Assembly: GCF_012272695.1 (NCBI RefSeq)
Contig: NZ_CP050902.1
Span: 1,674,001 to 1,738,000, forward strand
Source: Nocardioides sp. JQ2195
GTDB taxonomy: Bacteria > Actinomycetota > Actinomycetes > Propionibacteriales > Nocardioidaceae
Length of the DNA stretch: 64,000 nt
Direction: 5' to 3'
Within the stretch, counting starts at the first letter, position 1. Every line of letters starts with the position of its first letter. The position numbers were made by a program, and so were the translations under genes. The notes under the pieces were generated by a model. That model was given only the letters and a program-made list of their open reading frames with translations, was not told the DNA's origin and did no database searches. Of the stretch, positions 34,461 to 42,359 are shown piece after piece.

Positions 34461-35071
34461 CGGCCTGGTCCATCGACGGGGTCAGCCCCGTCGTGCACGA
34501 GACCGCGTTCGTGCACCCGCAGGCCTGCCTGATCGGCGATGTCGTCATCGGGCCGGAGTGCTACATCGGCCCGTTCGCCAGCCTGCGGGGCGACTACGGC
34601 CGGATCGAGGTGCGCACCGGCTCCAACGTGCAGGACAGCTGCACCGTCCACGTCTTCCCCGGCCAGGACACGATCCTGGACGAGGGCAGTCACATCGGCC
34701 ACGGCGCCGTGCTGCACGGCTGCCACCTCGAGCCGGGGGTTCTGGTCGGGATGAACTCGGTGGTCATGGACGGCACCCGCATCGGCGCCCGGTCGCTCGT
34801 CGCGGCGCACAGCTTCGTCCGCGCCGGCGGTGACTACGCGGAGGAGTCGCTGATCGCAGGGAGCCCGGCCAAGCTCATCCGTCGCCTCGACGAGGTGACC
34901 CTGGCGTGGAAGGCGAACGGTTCCCACGTCTACCGCGAGCTGGCCGCGCGCAGCCTTGCCACTCTCCACGAGGTCACTCCACTTCGCGAGGAGGAGCCTG
35001 ACCGCAAACGGGTCAGCACGGGCCGGGACACGTCCACCCCGCTGCACGAGCTCCGGGCCGAGGGCGCCTAG
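34457..35071 (+). CDS. Gamma-carbonic-anhydrase/PaaY-like hexapeptide-repeat protein
   Basis: 204 aa from the ATG overlapping the previous stop. The left-handed beta-helix repeats are visible from HPQACLIGDVVIGPECYIGPFASLRGD to SHIGHGAVLHGCHLEPGVLVGMNSVVMDG, with three His positions (VHVF, HIGHGAVLHGCH) placed as in zinc-binding gamma-carbonic anhydrases. PaaY-type members are acyl-CoA thioesterases in phenylacetate breakdown, and the neighbouring acyl-CoA genes make a similar rescue role plausible. The C-terminal 45 residues lie outside the repeat domain. Confidence 0.86.
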   Translation: MTAWSIDGVSPVVHETAFVHPQACLIGDVVIGPECYIGPFASLRGDYGRIEVRTGSNVQDSCTVHVFPGQDTILDEGSHIGHGAVLHGCHLEPGVLVGMNSVVMDGTRIGARSLVAAHSFVRAGGDYAEESLIAGSPAKLIRRLDEVTLAWKANGSHVYRELAARSLATLHEVTPLREEEPDRKRVSTGRDTSTPLHELRAEGA

Positions 35072-35184
35072 TCAGCCAGGCGCTGGCGTCCTGCTGTCCG
35101 GGATCAGCCTCCGCTCCGTTCCGGGGTCGCGACAGGGTGGGCAGGACGGAAGCACGAACACCTCCCGAGAGACCCGGTGGACCG

Positions 35185-36840
35185 ATGACCTGCAACGGAA
35201 GTGACGCGATCGCGGCCGCACTCGAAGCCGTGGGTGTGGACACGGTCTTCAGCGTGCCGAGTGCGCACAACCTGCCGATCCTCGACGCCATCGAACGCCG
35301 GGGCGGCATCCGGGTGATCGGCTGCCGCCACGAGCAGGGCGTCGCCCATGCAGCCGACGCCCACGCCCGCACGACGGGCGCCCTCGCCGTGGGCGTGGTC
35401 AGTGGAGGGCCCGGCACGGCCAACACCATGGGCGGTCTCTACGAAGCGCACTTCGCGTCCTCGCCCGTCCTCCTGATCACCAGTCAGGTCGAGAGCTCCC
35501 ACCTCGGCAGGGGACGTGGTTACGTCCACGAGGCGGAGAGCCAGGCGGCGATGCTCTCCACGGTCTGCCGCGAGGTGGTCACCGCGACGTCCGCCGACGA
35601 TCTCGCCGAGACGGTGCTGCGACTGCGTCGGGTGGCGTGCACCGGGCGACCCCGCCCGGTCGCGCTGGAGGTGCCGCTCGACCTCCAGACCGCGATCGTC
35701 CCTCCGCCCGACGCTGCCGCCCTGGTGGCGAGCGCACGCGTCCCGCTGCGACGTGGTGCGCCCGATGCCGGCCGGCTCGATGACGCGGCCCGGCTCCTCG
35801 CCTCCGCCGAGCGTCCGGTGATCTGGGCCGGCGGTGGTGTGATCCGCTCTGGCGCGGCCGATGAGCTGCTCGAACTCGCCCGGCGCTGGCACGCACCCGT
35901 GCTGACCAGTCGGGAGGGGCGTGGCGCGATCAACGAGCTCGACGGCCTGAGCATCGGCTCCTACGCCACGTTGCGGTCGATGCGCGACTTCCTCGCCACG
36001 TGTGACGTGATGCTCGCGGTCGGCACCCGGTTCCAGATGTACCCGACCGCGCAGTGGCAGCTGCCCATTCCCGAGGCACTCGTCCACCTCGACACCGATC
36101 CGACAGTCATCGGCCGGAGCTATCCCGCCGCCGTCAGCCTGTGTGCGGACGCGCGGCTCGGGCTGGCCGGCCTCACGGACCTGCTCAGCGAGCCCCCGCC
36201 GGAGGTCGCCACCAGTCGCAGTGGCCACCTCAAGGCCGGCCAGGAGACGGCGGGTGTCGCTCGCGACCTGGTCGCCCAGCAGGCTGGCCCGGACCACCTG
36301 CGCATCAGCGCAACGATCGCGCGACACCGACCCGCCGACGGCGTGCTCGTCTGCGACGCGACCGTGCCGGCGTACGTCTGGGGGGATCGGCTGGTGCCGA
36401 TCGTCGAGCCGCGTACGTCGATCCGCTCCGCCGCCGCGGGCATAGGGCCGGGCATGGCGATGGCGCTCGGCGCGGCGACTGCGTCGTCCTCCCACACCGT
36501 GCTCCTCCAGGGCGACGGCGGGTTCATGCTCGGGATCGCGGAGCTGGCCAGCGCTGTGCAGTCGAACGCCCGGATCGTGGTGTGCCTCTTCGACGACGGC
36601 GGCTACGGCATGCTGCGCGACATCGACGCCCTGAACGGCGGTGGCTCGAACGGTGGGTTCGACCTGTCCACCCCTGACTTCTTCGCGGTCGCCACGGCCT
36701 TCGGGGCGCGCACCGCCCGCGTGGCAGGCCCTGACGAGTTCGAGTCGGAGTTCGTGGCCGCCCTCGCCCACGACGGCCCGACGCTGCTCCACGTCGACAT
36801 GGGTGCGCTGGCCCCGCTTCGGCGGACGTGGGGGACATGA
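35185..36840 (+). CDS. ThDP-dependent decarboxylase/synthase-like enzyme
   Basis: 551 aa from ATG 35185 (GGTGG upstream). It has the ThDP-activating Glu in IGCRHEQGVAHAAD, SGGPGTANTMGGL, and the Mg-ThDP motif as LQGDGGFMLGIAEL...VCLFDDGGYGML. The last Asn of the usual motif is replaced by Asp (DDGGYG). The family includes acetolactate synthase and benzoylformate decarboxylase. With a flavin alpha-hydroxyacid dehydrogenase at 38962, a decarboxylase acting on a 2-oxo-acid is plausible. It is coupled to the MFS gene by ATGA. Confidence 0.84.
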   Translation: MTCNGSDAIAAALEAVGVDTVFSVPSAHNLPILDAIERRGGIRVIGCRHEQGVAHAADAHARTTGALAVGVVSGGPGTANTMGGLYEAHFASSPVLLITSQVESSHLGRGRGYVHEAESQAAMLSTVCREVVTATSADDLAETVLRLRRVACTGRPRPVALEVPLDLQTAIVPPPDAAALVASARVPLRRGAPDAGRLDDAARLLASAERPVIWAGGGVIRSGAADELLELARRWHAPVLTSREGRGAINELDGLSIGSYATLRSMRDFLATCDVMLAVGTRFQMYPTAQWQLPIPEALVHLDTDPTVIGRSYPAAVSLCADARLGLAGLTDLLSEPPPEVATSRSGHLKAGQETAGVARDLVAQQAGPDHLRISATIARHRPADGVLVCDATVPAYVWGDRLVPIVEPRTSIRSAAAGIGPGMAMALGAATASSSHTVLLQGDGGFMLGIAELASAVQSNARIVVCLFDDGGYGMLRDIDALNGGGSNGGFDLSTPDFFAVATAFGARTARVAGPDEFESEFVAALAHDGPTLLHVDMGALAPLRRTWGT

Positions 36841-38240
36841 CGCTCGCGACGGCGCCGGCCCTGCGCCAACGAGCGCTGTTGCCGACCCTCGTGCTGCTTG
36901 CCTCCTCGACCGCGGTGGTGGCCAGTCTCGGCGCGCCTCTGGTGCCGCGTATCGCGCAGGAGGAGGGCGTCTCGTTGTCGAGCGCACAGTGGGTCCTGAC
37001 GGTCACCTTCCTCACCGCAGCCGTGATCTCGCCCCTGATCGGGCGACTCGGAGGGGGGCGCTACCGGCGGCCCGTCATCCTGTGCGGGCTTGCGGCCGTG
37101 TGCCTCGGTGCGGTGCTTGCCGCTCTACCACTCGGCTTCGGGGCTGTGGTGGTGGGCCGCGTGCTGCAAGGCGTCGGGCTGAGCCTCACCCCGTTGGCCA
37201 TCGCGGTTGCCCGCGAGGTCATGGCCGAGGACAGGAGGCCCGCGGCCATCTCCACGTTGTCGGTCACGACCGTGGCCGGAGCGGGCATGGGGTATCCGCT
37301 GGCCTCCTTCATCGTCGAGCACCACGGGGTCTCGGCGGCGTACTGGGCAGGCGCCGGGCTCGCCGGACTGACCCTCATCGCGGCCGTGCTCGTGATCCCC
37401 GGCAACCCCACCACCGAGCGTCGGCCCACCGATCTCGTGGGGGCGGTGCTCCTGGGCGGTGGTGCCGGAGGTCTGCTGCTGAGCGTCAGCCAGGCCCACA
37501 ACTGGACCGGCGCCGTTGCGCTCGGTGTCGGGCTCGCCTCACTGGTCTCCTGGGTCGCCTGGATCCGCTGGACCCTCTCGCGCACGGATCCTCTCGTGGA
37601 CCTCCGCCTGGCGACCAGGCACGGCGTGCTCGGGGCCAACGTCACCGCGCTGCTGGCTGGCTGCGGAATGTACATGCTCATCACCATGGTGGTGCTGCTG
37701 GTGCAGGCCCCGGCTGCCACGGGCTACGGTCTCGGCCACTCGGTCACCGTTGCCGGACTGATGCTCGTGCCGTTCTCCCTCGCCAGTGTGCTCGGCAACA
37801 GGACCACCCGGGGGCTCGACCGACTCGTAGCCCCCGACATGTTGCTGCCCATCGGCTGCTCGCTGTTCCTCGTGGCCACCCTGGTCCTGGCCGGCTGGCG
37901 GGGGAGCCTGTGGGGATGCGTCCTGGCGATGGTGATCGGTGGCCTCGGCAGCGGCTGCGCGTTCGCTGCGATGCCGAGGTTGATCGTGCGGTTCACGCCG
38001 GCGGCCGAGACAGGCAGCGCCATGGCGTTCAACATGATCCTTCGCTACCTCGGGTTCTCGGCCGGCAGCGCCCTGGTGCTCGCGATCCTGGAGTTCCACG
38101 CGGACCCGGACGGCGCCCTGACGCCCACTGGCTTCACGGTTGCAGCGTTGGCGTCGTCTGCGGTGTCCGGCGTGGCTGCCGTGCTGGGGCTGGTGCTTGC
38201 GCGATCGGTGATTGCGCTCGAGCTCGCGGAGGCCGCGTGA
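36837..38240 (+). CDS. MFS transporter, DHA2-like
   Basis: 467 aa integral membrane protein with about 14 hydrophobic segments, the usual count for DHA2 drug/H+ antiporters. Visible: LVPRIAQEEGVSLSSAQWVLTVTFLTAAV, the loop GRLGGGRYRRP in place of motif A, and VGRVLQGVGLSLTPLAIAVARE. ATG 36837 overlaps the ThDP gene stop. It probably moves a substrate or product of the operon's pathway; direction and ligand are unknown. Confidence 0.88.
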   Translation: MTLATAPALRQRALLPTLVLLASSTAVVASLGAPLVPRIAQEEGVSLSSAQWVLTVTFLTAAVISPLIGRLGGGRYRRPVILCGLAAVCLGAVLAALPLGFGAVVVGRVLQGVGLSLTPLAIAVAREVMAEDRRPAAISTLSVTTVAGAGMGYPLASFIVEHHGVSAAYWAGAGLAGLTLIAAVLVIPGNPTTERRPTDLVGAVLLGGGAGGLLLSVSQAHNWTGAVALGVGLASLVSWVAWIRWTLSRTDPLVDLRLATRHGVLGANVTALLAGCGMYMLITMVVLLVQAPAATGYGLGHSVTVAGLMLVPFSLASVLGNRTTRGLDRLVAPDMLLPIGCSLFLVATLVLAGWRGSLWGCVLAMVIGGLGSGCAFAAMPRLIVRFTPAAETGSAMAFNMILRYLGFSAGSALVLAILEFHADPDGALTPTGFTVAALASSAVSGVAAVLGLVLARSVIALELAEAA

Positions 38241-38372
38241 GCAGCCCCGAGCTGGCCCTGAGCGCCGCAACCCGGCGTCACGCGCCCGCCACGTCGTCGG
38301 TTCCCAAGGATTTGCCCATCGCTCGGTACGCTACGTCGCAGCCGGAATCAACCCCCAGAGAAGGTCACACAC

Positions 38373-38969
38373 GTGCCGCCCACTGATCGCAGATCCAGGA
38401 TCCTGGAATCGGCCGCCACGCTGTTCGCGGAGAAGGGCATCAACGCCAGCACGGTCCGTGACATCGCCGACGGGGTCGGCATCCTGTCCGGCAGCCTCTA
38501 CCACCACTTCGACTCGAAGGACGCGATGGTCGAGGCGATCGTCGTCGAGTACCTGGAAGCGCTGACGAAGCGCTACACCGCGGCGGTCCTGCCGCACTCC
38601 GACCCGAGGGCGCAGCTCCACGAGCTGGTGCTGGCCTCGCTCCAGGTGGTGCAGGAGCACGAGCACGCCAGTGAGATCTACCAGGCCAACCGCAAGTACT
38701 TCGAGGGCAGCGACCGGTTCAACTCGGTGCGCGACCTGGCCGCCGCCGTGCAAGTGGCGTGGGCCGAAGTGATCGACACGGGGGTCCGGAGTGGCGTGTT
38801 CCGGGCTGACGTCAACCCGCGCGTCTTCCACCGCTTCCTGCGCGACGCGGTGTTCCTGGCCTCGCGGTGGTACCACCCCAGCGAGGTCTACAGCATCGAG
38901 GACCTCGCCGAGGACACCGCCCGAATCTTCCTCGACGGCTTCACCGTGGCGGGATCCCGACTCAGCTGA
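38373..38969 (+). CDS. TetR regulator, KstR2 paralogue
   Basis: 198 aa, GTG start. The HTH reads TVRDIADGVGILSGSLYHHFDSK (about 25-47, given here in two parts: TVRDIADG then GILSGSLYHHFDSK). The recognition-helix part GILSGSLYHHFDSK is identical to that of the KstR2 protein at 44069, so both may read the same CAAG-nn-CTTG sites. The ligand-binding domain differs (EIYQANRKYFEGSDRF; FLRDAVFLASRWYHP). A weak half-conserved site lies at 38303-38316, upstream. It overlaps the convergent flavin dehydrogenase by 8 bases. Confidence 0.88.
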   Translation: MPPTDRRSRILESAATLFAEKGINASTVRDIADGVGILSGSLYHHFDSKDAMVEAIVVEYLEALTKRYTAAVLPHSDPRAQLHELVLASLQVVQEHEHASEIYQANRKYFEGSDRFNSVRDLAAAVQVAWAEVIDTGVRSGVFRADVNPRVFHRFLRDAVFLASRWYHPSEVYSIEDLAEDTARIFLDGFTVAGSRLS

Positions 38970-40152
38970 GGGCCCGCTGCACGTGCGTGTGGTCGAGGTT
39001 CGCCACGTCGGCCACGCCCATCAGGGTGAGGGTCCGCACGATCTCCTCGCGGAAGATCTCCAGCACGTGCTCGACCCCTTCCTGCCCGCGGGCGGCGAGG
39101 CCGTAGACGTAGGGCCGGCCGATGCCGACCGCGGTGGCTCCGAGCGCGAGGGCCTTCACGACGTCCGTGCCACGACGTACGCCGCCGTCGAGGTAGACCG
39201 GAACCCGGCCGCCGACCCGCTCCACCACGGCAGGCAGGGCGTCGAGAGCCGCGGGGGCGCCGTCGAGCTGGCGGCCGCCGTGGTTGGAGACGAGCACGCC
39301 GTCGGCGCCGAGCTCGACGGCCCGCTGGGCGTCATCCGCCTCCAGGACTCCCTTGAGATAGACGGGCCCGTCCCACAGGTCGCGGATGCGGGCGAAGTCC
39401 TCCCACGCCAGGTCGGGTCGGAGCAAGGTCTGCTGGGCACGGGCAGATGCGACGGCAGCCTTCGTGCCGCGCTCGTCGACCAGCATGCGTGAGGTGATGC
39501 GCTGGTGCCGGAGGAAGCCGTAGGCCCAGCGTGGGCGGACGGCGGCACTGAGGGCACGAGCCGGCGTCAGAGTGGGGGGAATTCCCATGCCACGCTTGCG
39601 TTCGGCCCACCGGTTGCCCGCGACGGGGACATCGACGGTGACAAAGAGGGCGGCACAGTCGGCGTGCCGAGCCCGGTCGATGAAGGCCTTCGAGAGGGGC
39701 TGCCCGGTCTTCTGGCTGGTCCACGGGTAGAGCTGGAAGAAGTGGTTCTCCGAGGTGGCCTCGGCCACCTCCTCGAGTGTCCAGCTCGAGGCGGTGCTGA
39801 TCACCGCACGGGTTCCCGCTGCCTCGGCGGCGCGTGCGGCGGCGCGTTCGCCCTGCCAGTGCACGAGGCCGGTCATCCCGGTGGGGGAGAGGAACACGGG
39901 CAGGGAGAGGTCGACGTTGCCGACCTTCGTGCTGAGACTCGTTCCGGTGTGGCCCGTCAGCACGCGCGAGCGCAGGCTCCATGCGTCGAAGGCGCTCTGG
40001 TTGGCCCGCTGTGTGAGACCCGACTCGGCGCCGCCGTCGACGAAGGCCCACACCATGCCCGGGAGGGCGCGACGGGCACGTTGGCGGTAGTCCTCGATCG
40101 TGATGGGCCCACCGCTGCGCGAGGAGAGCGCGTAGCGCAGTCCGCCACTCAC
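38962..40152 (-). CDS. FMN-dependent alpha-hydroxy-acid dehydrogenase/oxidase
   Basis: 396 aa from a GTG start (40152) that overlaps the alcohol dehydrogenase stop (GTGA). It shows ITIEDYRQRARRALPGMVWAFVDGGAES at the start, FLSPTGMTGLVHWQGERAAARAAE, FFQLYPWTS, the catalytic SNHGGRQLDGAPAALDALP with His and Arg, and YLDGGVRRGTDVVKALALGA. Relatives are lactate, mandelate and glycolate dehydrogenases. It oxidises a 2-hydroxy acid to a 2-oxo-acid, which could feed a ThDP decarboxylase such as that at 35185. Confidence 0.9.
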   Translation of the reverse strand: MSGGLRYALSSRSGGPITIEDYRQRARRALPGMVWAFVDGGAESGLTQRANQSAFDAWSLRSRVLTGHTGTSLSTKVGNVDLSLPVFLSPTGMTGLVHWQGERAAARAAEAAGTRAVISTASSWTLEEVAEATSENHFFQLYPWTSQKTGQPLSKAFIDRARHADCAALFVTVDVPVAGNRWAERKRGMGIPPTLTPARALSAAVRPRWAYGFLRHQRITSRMLVDERGTKAAVASARAQQTLLRPDLAWEDFARIRDLWDGPVYLKGVLEADDAQRAVELGADGVLVSNHGGRQLDGAPAALDALPAVVERVGGRVPVYLDGGVRRGTDVVKALALGATAVGIGRPYVYGLAARGQEGVEHVLEIFREEIVRTLTLMGVADVANLDHTHVQRALS

Positions 40153-41129
40153 GACGCCACCTTCAAGGTGATCTTCGCGGTCTGCGGGGTCGGCGCGGTG
40201 GCGAGCTCGAAGCCCTGCTGGGCCTGGTCGACGTCGAAGGTGTGGGTGACGAACGCTTCCACGAGGTCCGGGTGTGCAGCCAGGTAGCGGGATGCCTTCT
40301 CGAGCATGACGCGTCGCTGCAGCGTGACACCGGACATCAGCGAGAGGTTCTTGCGCAGCAGTCGCTGCATGTTGACGGGATAGTAGGCGTCGTCCGGGAT
40401 GCCGAAGTAGAAGATCCGACCACCGCGTTCTGCCGCCTCCAGTGCATGGTCGAGCGTGGACACGTTGTGCCCGATCGCCTCGACCACGACCTCGGGCCGA
40501 TCCGCGTCGGACAGCTGACCGACCCACCGACTCGTGTGGAGGTGCGCGACGTCGTCGGCGCCCATCCGGGCACCGAGATCGCGACGGTCCAGTCGGTCCA
40601 CGCCGATCACCGATCGGGCGCCCGCCGAACGCAGCGCGTGGTTGAACAGCAACCCCATCGGTCCCTGGCCGAGCACGGCGGCCCGTGCGCCCGCCACGCC
40701 CGGGATCTGCTCGACGGCGTGGAGCACACAGGCCAGAGGCTGCAGCATCACGGCCCTCTCGGGGCTCAGCCGCGGGTCGAACGAGTTGAGGGCGTCACCG
40801 AGGCTGATCGTGAGCTCCGAGAGGGCGTTGAGGCGTGAGCCCCACCCGACGACCTGGTCCCCGACCGCGTGACGGGGGTCGCGCGTGGCGATGACTTCGC
40901 CGACCACCTCGTGCATGGGGGAGCCGGGTGGGTTCTCGACACCGGGTTCGTCGCGTTGCTTGAGGGTGAGCAGACCGTTGAAGACGGGCAGGTCGCTACC
41001 GCAGATTGCTCCGGCGCGCAGCCGGAGGAGGACTTCGCCATCGACCAGGTCGTCGGCGTCCGGCCGTGTCGTCGCCACCTCGACGAACTCCCTCGGACGG
41101 ACCAGCTGCTGGGCCCACATGGTCGCCAT
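40149..41129 (-). CDS. Zinc-binding alcohol dehydrogenase family protein (MDR)
   Basis: 326 aa. Catalytic-zinc region GAICGSDLPVF (Cys about 43) and SPMHEVVGEV, NAD-binding LGQGPMGLLFNHALRSAGA (about 155-172). The structural-zinc cysteine lobe of classical alcohol dehydrogenases is missing, as in shorter MDR members. The stop overlaps the start of the flavin dehydrogenase, and the ATG overlaps the stop of a short upstream reading frame (TGATG). It likely oxidises an alcohol whose product is acted on by the coupled flavoprotein. Confidence 0.87.
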   Translation of the reverse strand: MATMWAQQLVRPREFVEVATTRPDADDLVDGEVLLRLRAGAICGSDLPVFNGLLTLKQRDEPGVENPPGSPMHEVVGEVIATRDPRHAVGDQVVGWGSRLNALSELTISLGDALNSFDPRLSPERAVMLQPLACVLHAVEQIPGVAGARAAVLGQGPMGLLFNHALRSAGARSVIGVDRLDRRDLGARMGADDVAHLHTSRWVGQLSDADRPEVVVEAIGHNVSTLDHALEAAERGGRIFYFGIPDDAYYPVNMQRLLRKNLSLMSGVTLQRRVMLEKASRYLAAHPDLVEAFVTHTFDVDQAQQGFELATAPTPQTAKITLKVAS

Positions 41130-41212
41130 CAGCGCCCCAGGTGATCGGGGAGCGTCACCGGCCAGTTCGGTTCGGCTGCTCGGACGTCGGGACGGTTCAT
41201 CTGCGCGCTCAT
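41129..41212 (-). CDS. Possible 27-codon coupled small ORF
   Basis: A short minus-strand frame with start ATG at 41212 and stop TGA at 41129-41131 overlapping the alcohol dehydrogenase ATG (TGATG). The ribosome binding site AGGAGAC lies about four bases upstream of the ATG, better placed than any site for the dehydrogenase itself. The peptide begins MSAQMNRPDVRAAEP and ends WPVTLPDHLGR. It could be a leader coupling translation, or a small real protein. It has no cysteines and no recognisable maturation motif. Confidence 0.42.
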   Translation of the reverse strand: MSAQMNRPDVRAAEPNWPVTLPDHLGR

Positions 41213-41384
41213 CGGGTCTCCTGTCGTGGAGGATCTGCCCGGTCAGTCTCTCCGCGGATCACCCCAGCGCGGGAGACCTTCCCGCTCACCGGTACCGCGA
41301 GATCCCCACGTCCTGCCCGGCGTGATGTCCCACTGGTTGAACCCGCGTCCTGGACAGGGGAGGGACAGGGCCAGACTCGTCACC

Positions 41385-42335
41385 GTGAATGAACCCTCGC
41401 CCTGCTGTGCGCCGTCCCGGCCCGCCGACGCCCCGGCCGGCGGCCGGGCCCCGTCGTCCGACCTGACTCGTCCGCGGAGCACGCGCGGCCAGGTGCGGAT
41501 CCCCGCCGGCGACTTCGCGATGGGCGACCCGTTCGACGAGGGGTACGCCGCCGACGGCGAGGTCCCGGTGCACCGGGTGCGCCTCAAGTCCTTCTGGATG
41601 GATGCCACCGCGGTCACCAACGCCGCCTTCGCGGCCTTCTGCAAGGCCACCGGCCATGTCACCGAGGCCGAAGAGCTCGGCGTCTCCGCGGTCTTCCACC
41701 TGGCCTTCCGTGGCGAGCGCTCCGACGTGCTCCAGGAGGTGGCCGAGGCACCGTGGTGGTGGGCGGTCAAGGGTGCGTCGTGGCGGCACCCGGGTGGACC
41801 CGGCTCGAGCATCCAGGACCGGCAGAACCACCCCGTGGTGCACGTGACGTGGAACGATGCGTCCGCGTACGCCGCCTGGGCCGGCAAGCGCCTGCCCACC
41901 GAGGCCGAGTGGGAGTACGCCGCCCGAGGCGGCCAGGAGGGCGCCCGTTTCGCGTGGGGCGACCAGCTCACTCCGCGAGGACGCTGGCAGTGCAACATCT
42001 GGCAGGGCGACTTCCCCCGCGCCAACACGGAGGACGACGGCCACCTCGCCACTGCGCCGGTCAAGACCTACCGGCCCAACGGTCACGGACTGTGGCAGAT
42101 GGCCGGCAACGTCTGGGAGTGGTGTGCCGACTGGTTCGATCCCGGCTACTACGCGGTCAGCCCCGCAGCCGACCCGCAGGGCCCCGAGGCCGGCGCGGCC
42201 CGGGTGATGCGGGGTGGCTCCTACCTGTGCCACGACTCCTACTGCAACCGCTACCGGGTGTCGGCGCGCTCCAGCAACACCCCCGACTCCGCCAGCGGCA
42301 ACATGGGATTCCGCTGCGCCAACGACGCGGACTGA
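41385..42335 (+). CDS. Formylglycine-generating enzyme (SUMF1 family)
   Basis: 316 aa from GTG 41385; the exact start is uncertain. It contains RIPAGDFAMGD, the VTWNDASAYAAWAGKRLPTEAEWEYAARGG segment, GNVWEWCADWFDPGYY, and RGGSYLCHDSYCNRYRVSAR with the two catalytic cysteines Cys282 and Cys287, ending GFRCAND. These cysteine positions and spacing match Streptomyces and human formylglycine-generating enzymes, which bind copper and oxidise the Cys of the sulfatase motif C-x-P-x-R. Only one sulfatase (18931) is in the window and its motif is intact. The gene is flanked by fadD3 (convergent) and the alcohol dehydrogenase (divergent). Confidence 0.93.
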   Translation: MNEPSPCCAPSRPADAPAGGRAPSSDLTRPRSTRGQVRIPAGDFAMGDPFDEGYAADGEVPVHRVRLKSFWMDATAVTNAAFAAFCKATGHVTEAEELGVSAVFHLAFRGERSDVLQEVAEAPWWWAVKGASWRHPGGPGSSIQDRQNHPVVHVTWNDASAYAAWAGKRLPTEAEWEYAARGGQEGARFAWGDQLTPRGRWQCNIWQGDFPRANTEDDGHLATAPVKTYRPNGHGLWQMAGNVWEWCADWFDPGYYAVSPAADPQGPEAGAARVMRGGSYLCHDSYCNRYRVSARSSNTPDSASGNMGFRCANDAD

Positions 42336-42359
42336 CCCGCAGGTCGCGCTGGGCGCGGG

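Noticed and set aside
41129..41212. Short coupled peptide as a mycofactocin-type precursor
   Set aside because: It lacks the conserved C-terminal core of MftA, and no radical-SAM maturase gene is nearby.
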